From assembly GCA_021292105.1 (NCBI GenBank), contig CM037861.1, positions 29,279,674 to 29,343,673 of the forward strand: DNA of 64,000 bases. Direction: 5' to 3'. The DNA comes from Anadara kagoshimensis. Its lineage: Eukaryota > Mollusca > Bivalvia > Arcoida > Arcidae. A program made the translations under genes and the position numbers. Position 1 is the stretch's first letter. Each line of letters begins with the position of its first letter. The notes under the pieces are model-generated. The model was not told the origin of the DNA. It saw nothing but the letters and a program-made list of their open reading frames with translations, and made no database searches. Below, one piece after another: positions 57,555 to 64,000 of this stretch.

Positions 57555-58528
57555 AAATAAGTCATATATATATATGTTTATTGACTAAAGGCCTCAGGCC
57601 CATATCACAATAAGTTACAATCAATGGCGGTATATAAATGACAAAATGTGAATAATACGTAATATTTTCAAACTAACTAAATATATTTTACATAGACCTT
57701 TTTCTTAATGCATAATATATATACATACTTAAATTTCTTACAACAGTAATATGTTTTGACGACATAAGAATAATAAATTTTTGTTTGATATGTAGGGTTT
57801 TTAAAATATTTTAAAGAAATGTATTTATGTCGTATATTATTGTAGGCATTGCAAATAAGTACAAAATGGTACTCGTCTTCTATACATTTTAAATTACAAA
57901 ATCTGCATAATCTATCCTCCCTTTTTATACCCATATGCCTACCCTTTTCAATTGCCAAATTAGAAGAACCTACCCTAAAAAGTGCTAGTGCATGTCTAAA
58001 TTTACTTATTTGAATTGCATCAACATAAACTTCTAGTTCTAAAATAGTTTTAAAATCCTTGTATGTTCTTAACTTTGGTTTACTATTTATATCGCTGTAC
58101 CATTGTTGTAGATATATATCTTTCATTCTTTCCACAAATACTGTTAAAAACAAATTTATGTTATTAACCCTCTGATACATCCAAACCTCCCCAAAACCAG
58201 TGGTACACAACAAAATTCTAATTTTTGTAACCCAATTTTCTCTTCCATTACTATCTAAAAAGTATAACATGTTATAAGCTTTCTTAACATACCTCTCATT
58301 ACTTAAACTTAAAATTTTAAACCAAAAAGTAAGTACACGTTTGGCAGTAAATATATATAAAGGTAATCTCCCACATTCAGAGAGAACAGCAATATTACTA
58401 ACATTTAAATTAACTGTTAAAAACCGTTTACATGTATAATACTGTATATGTTCTAGCACATCTAGCAAGTCAGGCGGTTTATACGTAATACTTTTTACTA
58501 TTTTTTGGTCTACTTCTGGTATGTACAT
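57555..58528 (-). mobile_element. Non-LTR retrotransposon fragment, C-terminal ORF2 plus 3' UTR
   Basis: On the minus strand 58528-57677 is open for 283 codons. It ends in the C-terminal region of a LINE polyprotein: FRHALALFRVGSSNLAIEKG (about residues 180-199), then a CRFC...EDEYHFVLIC zinc-knuckle-like motif (CxxC-H-C, about 213-230). The reverse-transcriptase palm is not included. The 3' UTR (57555-57676) ends AATAAACATATATATATATG, so the tail is an AT repeat rather than poly(A). Truncated at 5' near 58530-58560; no clear target duplication. The long open frame suggests recent insertion. The clade is not resolved. Confidence 0.78.
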
Positions 58529-58624
58529 ATATTCAATTTTTTTCTCAGATACTTATTAGTTAATCGGGATAATGAAACAAATTTTATGTCATCAATCGTT
58601 GTTCAATGAAGTTGTTCATATCGT

Positions 58625-58734
58625 GATTGTCTCCATGATGACTGTCATATGACCAGTATGGTCAACCAGTGTGGTTGTTGATTGTCTCCATATGACTGTC
58701 ATATGACCAATATGGTCAACCAGTGTGGTTGGTA
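58625..58734 (+). repeat. Two tandem 55-bp units
   Basis: GATTGTCTCCATGATGACTG and GATTGTCTCCATATGACTG at 58625 and 58680, each ending AACCAGTGTGGTTG. Confidence 0.92.
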
Positions 58735-58739
58735 TTGGT

Positions 58740-59270
58740 TACAATCGGACATTTAAAACATTTTTTTCATTCTTACAACTGTTTGGTTTTTCATTTAACT
58801 TGACACTTGAACCTACTTCTTACTTCTTATGACTGAGTAAATTTGGCGTTGGGTTTATTATTGTTTGTTTCACACATTCTAAATCTGATTGTCCACATCT
58901 CTGTTAGTTAATCTTTTTTCAGTGAAACTTTATAATCAATTAAGCATAGAGGTTAAGAATATGAAGATGACATTTATTTTCTATTTTCTTATTTATTATA
59001 TGTTTCTACTTTCTATTGAAGTTGAAATATTACATAGTGCAGGAAATGAAAATAAATTACTTGATACACAAATGAACAAAAACTGCGTTGTGTAAACCCC
59101 CATAATCATGCTCCATCACATCCGTGTATTTGTTTTTCCATTACACGATGTCTACATTTATGCCCAGAGTAACAGATGTACTTCAAGATATACACACTGG
59201 CTTTAGTTGGCCTTGATTTTTATAGGAAACAGTTATAGAGCACGTTGCTAGTATAGCATTTTCAAAGTGA
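58740..59270. other. No gene recognised
   Basis: Between the 55-bp duplication and a SINE. No element identified. Confidence 0.45.
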
Positions 59271-59275
59271 GTTAA

Positions 59276-59567
59276 GTTGAGTAATGGTGTTTAACGTTCC
59301 ATTTAAGAATATTTCACTTACATCGAGACGTCGCCAGGTACAGGCGAAGGTGCAGAAATTTTGCCTATGTGTTGCGCTGATGGCATTATACAACAGGGTT
59401 CTTTATCGCGGCAAGCATACCAAGGCGACCTTCATTTCGTAATACAGAGTGCTTGGCGATAGAAAAATCACTATCTTCTTTTAAGTCTTGGGTCAGACCC
59501 AGTCGGGGTTTGAATCCACGATCTCCCACTTGCGGAGCGAGCACTCAATCAACTGAGCTACCACAGT
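59276..59567 (-). mobile_element. tRNA-SINE family 1, near full length
   Basis: From GAGTTAAGTTGAGTAATGG to GAGCTACCACAGTGG on the plus strand. Promoter boxes are readable (CAATCAACTGAGCTACC; GGGGTTTGAATCC). A short deletion sits between CATACCAAGG and CGACCTTCATTTCG. Confidence 0.85.
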
Positions 59568-60409
59568 GGTATAACGCTAAAGTCATGCCTAATATGTTTC
59601 TGGAAAATTTTCAGGAAAGTTGAATGACAAATTATTTGTTTTTTAATCGTAGATACGAGCCTTATATTGCCCTTATCGATTTCAAAAGAATATATTAAAA
59701 TTAATCAATTTCTTGTTTTATTTTAATGAAAGGCATAGGCTGCATGAATTACATCAAGTATAAACTGATGCACTTTCAAGAATAAGAATCATTTTAAATT
59801 ATAAAGTTCTTTGTTTATTTGGCATTTTGAAGTTAAGCCTTCTATGTTTCGAGAGCTGTCAGATAAGGCAGGCATGTGATTTGTTTAATTTTCGATTTTT
59901 ATGATTTTTTTTTAGGATTTCCTCATGTTTGTACGAGCTTAAAATTTTTCACTTATCGATTTCAATAGGACTTCATATCTTGATGAAATGTTATATGTAA
60001 GACACTGTTTTAATGAACAACATTAAAAGATCTGTATACGTTTAAACCAAAAGGTGTAGTTTAGAGAAAAGGAGAACGTTTTGAACACTATAAGAGGACC
60101 TTGTTTTTTTTCAATAATAAAGATCTTTGGTAATTTGACATTTTTTTTAAAACACAAACATGCGGTTCTATGTCCTATATTTTGTTATCAAAAAAATTCT
60201 ATGTTCTATTTATTTATAATTCAGACAATTTGTTGCATTTTTCGATTTATCTGAGAGACGTTTAATCTATATTGCATTTAACAGGCAAACATTATTCCGC
60301 ATATCTATTATATCTGGATATATGTTTTGAAAAAAAAAACCGTTTGTGATATAAATATAAGGCACCGTTTACATGGATTAAAGTATTGATGTCAAGTTTC
60401 TTTTTCTCT

Positions 60410-62690
60410 ACTTATACCAACTGATCATTGATAGCGTTTCACTTGACATTCTGGTGGTCTCCGTAATAACCGCAACCACAAATACATTATACTTTTAATT
60501 TCCGTTTAAATATTAAATACTTTCTACTCAATTAACTTATTCATTACACATTTTCTGTTCGTAATTGAAGTGGAATACAAACTATTATGACTTTAATTTT
60601 CGTTTATGGTAACATTAGGAATGTTTAAATGAATTGCCTGATTCCTATTTTTCAATAAGGACTGCGTCACGTGACTGATAGAACTTTGGAGATCAATTTT
60701 TAATTAAACTTACCAGAATAATAGAATGTTATTTCCGGTGACAGTGAAAAAGATAGAATTCGCAGACATGGTTCGGTTTCATCTTTTCTATCTGTACTGG
60801 GTCTATACAGTTACAGAGTAACTTATGTACACTTTGACTCGATGAACTATTGGTGTAGCTTTAACACCATGGCTGCTGAATTTGATCCATCCGTGATTAC
60901 TAATGCATCTAAATGTAAACTTTATATATCGAGTGTTTTAGAATGCAATTCATCAATGCCAATGCCAAATAATAATGAATATCTAAACATAACACACCGT
61001 CCAATGTTCAAATCATGAACTTAAATGCAAAGCATAAACGTTATAGACAGGTTGTATTTATACGGACATGATAGCTTCAGCTTGTTTTACTGGAATTGAT
61101 TTATTAACAGGTTGATGGTGCGTTTGGAAAAAGTCGGTTGGAAAGGTGATATATAAAGGTTTTTCATAAAATAGTAACGCTTTTTTAAGATGTATAATAG
61201 CAAGGTTAGTAACACGCGTAAAGTTTCCATCTTCTTTTCTCCTTAATGTATACCAATTGATTATTGATGGCGTGATACTGAACATTCTGATGGGCTCCGC
61301 AATAATCTCATCTACATTTTCACTATACTTTTAATATCCGTTTAAATATTTAATATTTTTCTACTCGAGTATGAAGTGGAATGCAAACTATCATGACGTT
61401 CAGTCTAGTTTAAAGCAAGAATTTACAATGCTTTAATTGAAATACTTGATTGCTTTTTTGTCATAATGACTGCGTCTTGTAAATTCTAGAAATTTGGAAA
61501 TAAATCTTTCATCCAACATTCTAGAAACACATATCAATTTCATTTATGCTTGGTTTAGAATATTGAGTTACCGATGTATACTTTGAGTCGATACATTATT
61601 TCTGTGGCTTAAAGACCACGAATGCTAAATTTGGCAACCATAAATACATTATTCTCTTAATATCCGTTTGAATATTAAATATTTTCTAATCCATTAACTT
61701 ATTCATTACAGATTTTCTGTTCGGAATTGAAGGAAAATACAAATTATCATGATATTTAGCTTTGTTTATGGTAAGCAATGGAAATGTTTAAATAAATTAC
61801 TCGATTCCTAAGTTTTTCCTAAGAACTGCGTCGTTTTAATTTTACAAATTTGGATTTTATTCTTTTATTAAACATTCTACAACCATATATCTTTTCTTTT
61901 TGTGCTTGGTCTAAAGTATTTGGTGTCTCAGGTATACTTTGGCGTCAATTAACTGTTGGTGTTGCCTAAAAACCATGAATGCTAAATTCGGTTCATTCCT
62001 GCGACCTAATGCATCAAGGTGCAGAGGTGATTTATATGTCGTGTGTTTTTAGAAGTGCAATAAATTGACATTACAAAATTACAAAATAATAATATTAATA
62101 AAAATATGAATAATCAAACCATAATCTTGCACGTCCGTGTTCGAATCATAATCAAAATTCAAAGGATAATTATTTTTCACTTTTTCTCTCCTATATATAC
62201 CAACTGATTTTTTATGGCGTGTTACTGAACTTTCTGGTGGTCTCAGTTATAACCACAACCACAAATACATTACACTCTTAATATCGGTTTAAATATTAAA
62301 TATTTTCTACTCCATTAACTTATTCATTACACATTTTCTATGCGTAATTGAAGTCGAATACAAACTATCATGACATTTAGCTTCGTTTATGGTTACATTA
62401 GGAAAATTTAAATAAATTACTCGATTCCTTTTTTCTTCAAAAAGACTGTCATGAACATTCTAGAAAATTTGAGATTAATCTTTCACTCAACATCCTCGAC
62501 ATATCTAACCATCTGTGCTATTACACTTTGATTCGGTGAACTTTTATGTGCCTTAAACATTATTGATGATGAATTTAGACCATCCGCGATATCTAATGCA
62601 TCTCAATGCATATGTGCTTTGGATGTCATGTGCGTTATGTAAATTCTAGCAATTTTGCGATTAATCTTTTCCTCAATAACCCGAAATCGT
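60410..62690 (+). repeat. Imperfect array of four diverged units (330-840 bp)
   Basis: The core (AC)TTTTAATATCCGTTTAAATATT followed by TTTTCTACTC, TTAACTTATTCATTACA, AAACTATCATGAC and GACTGCGTC occurs at 60491, 61327, 61653 and 62273. Units one, three and four also end in ACCATGAATGCTAAATT..TAATGCATC-like boxes. Spacing is irregular through deletions. A related fragment lies at 49280-49500. Confidence 0.82.
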
Positions 62691-62718
62691 GGATCTATAC
62701 TATAATACTATCAATATA

Positions 62719-62871
62719 TACTGTAGATTGGTAAATTTTCGCGTCATCTAATTTTCGCGTGATCGCGACTCTGTAGTTATAATTTTAATTACTGTTTATT
62801 TTTCGCGACTCGTTTCACTCGCGAATTTACACCAGAATAAAATGATCGCGAAAATTTCCCAATTTACAGTA
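62719..62871. mobile_element. MITE with CGCGAAAATT-type inverted ends
   Basis: The left end TACTGTAGATTGGTAAATTT and the right end (read in reverse) TACTGTAAATTGGGAAATTT are 25-bp inverted repeats with two mismatches, both continuing into TCGCG. The interior is short and rich in TCGCG boxes. About 153 bases; non-coding. Confidence 0.75.
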
Positions 62872-62969
62872 CTAGCTAGGCATTGAGTAATAGACGGATA
62901 TTTTTAGATTGCTGTTGTGTGGTTTTACTACTATGGATGACGAATCTGATCCAATCATGAGAACAAAAA

Positions 62970-63390
62970 TACATTGCATGATTGAAAACAGTATTGACAA
63001 AATGAAGGCACATTACACGCTTACTAAGGACACAATTGACAACTGGAACAAAAGTAAGCTTTGATACATGATTGAAAATAGTATTGAGAAAATGACGGCA
63101 TATTGGTCGTTCATTGAAGGAAAAAGTTGAAGAGGTCATTCCTTGAGACAAAGTTGACACCTGGAACAAAAGTAAGGTTTCATGTATGATTGAAAATAAT
63201 ATTGAGATAATTACTGCATATTAGTCGCCCATTGAGTGGGAAAGTTGAACTGGTCATTCTTTGAAGAATTGGCATATATGCAAGGCATGAGTGAATATTG
63301 AGAAAAAAAACGGCATATAAGTCGCTCATTGTGAATGAAAACTTACAAAATTGACAACTGAAACAAAAGTAAGGTATCATACAACAGTTT
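62970..63390 (+). repeat. Four diverged ~110-130 bp tandem units
   Basis: ATGATTGAAAACAGTATTGACAAAATGA, ATGATTGAAAATAGTATTGAGAAAATGA, ATGATTGAAAATAATATTGAGATAAT and GAGTGAATATTGAGAAAA head the units. Most end GACAACTGGAACAAAAGTAAG. Confidence 0.82.
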
Positions 63391-64000
63391 CGTATTTTCG
63401 TCCACGGTCTAAACTTTAAAATTATCAAGAAAATCGCTGTGGCAACGAATGGTTGCCCGTAACAACCGGAAAATGATGATAAAATCCGAAAAAAATGTTT
63501 TAGTAAGGAAGATATGGTGTTATCGTACTTGAATATATAAACTGCGTTAAATTGTGCCGTGTGTGTACGAATCTATGGCCAGCTCAACTTGACCCCCGGT
63601 TGGTCTCATTGCAGCGTTTTAATAGTGCTATTTTTTGTACGTCTGACGTTACGTCATTTATCTCGAAAACTAGCTGTTAAAGGTTCGTATTTTTCCCCCA
63701 TATTTTGTAGTATTTTAAACGAGCTTTCTGAAACACCCAAAAAATTGGACCTAATTTATATTTAGGGTTCCAAAAAATCTATTCAAACTTGAGGAATTTG
63801 GAAATTTTTTCAAACTTTTTTTATTTTTTGAATGTTTTTTCCCGAAATGTAGGGGGCGCCACGAGTAATACACATATGCAAAATAAATCTTAGAGATATA
63901 GCTGTAGATATGAAAAAGAAATGGGTAGTCTAACTTCAATAATGAATCTGTGATAAACTACGGAACTTGAGGTACAGGTTTTTCATGTGAAACCAAGATG

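Overview
The window is AT-rich eukaryotic nuclear DNA. It is intron-bearing, gene-poor and crowded with decayed retroelements, tRNA-derived SINEs, MITEs, microsatellites and local tandem duplications. I infer a marine invertebrate, most likely a bivalve mollusc, from the mix of tRNA-SINEs with a shared 3' tail, a V-SINE-like element, CAGTCAAACC-type MITEs and CCGTCCGTC-type repeats. That placement is inference, not proof. I see nothing bacterial or viral.

The only host gene I can support is on the + strand from 4846 to 13897. It is a three-exon homologue of the multi-pass membrane protein TMEM26 (exons 4846-5051, 12099-12246, 13250-13897; 333 residues; both introns GT-AG with phases that join cleanly). 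Its 7-kb first intron holds a 125-bp GT-rich minisatellite (6790-7880), several SINE copies and CCGTCCGTC-type repeats. One of these repeats ends about 15 bases before the exon 2 acceptor. Intron 2 holds a 178-bp MITE with TA target duplications.

The other ~50 kb is mostly repeats. (1) One retroelement family is present as about 20 fragments in both orientations, nearly all 5'-truncated. The longest copy (25655-26430, minus) encodes a broken reverse transcriptase, and most copies keep a short CAAAGT/ACTTTG hairpin near the 3' end. (2) A non-LTR retrotransposon fragment (57555-58528, minus) keeps 283 open codons, and a second 3' end of it lies at 44786-44960. (3) At least two tRNA-SINE families share a 3' tail, and a separate V-SINE-like copy at 29541-29836 has a 12-bp target duplication. 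(4) Locally amplified blocks: three ~665-bp units at 18000-19860 that carry SINE-tail sequence, three ~1-kb units at 27850-30860, a duplicated block at 20145-21530 split by a foldback insertion, and an imperfect array at 60400-62700. The blocks at 22940-25640, 26430-27240, 35240-38080 and 58740-59270 show no gene, RNA gene or clear element.
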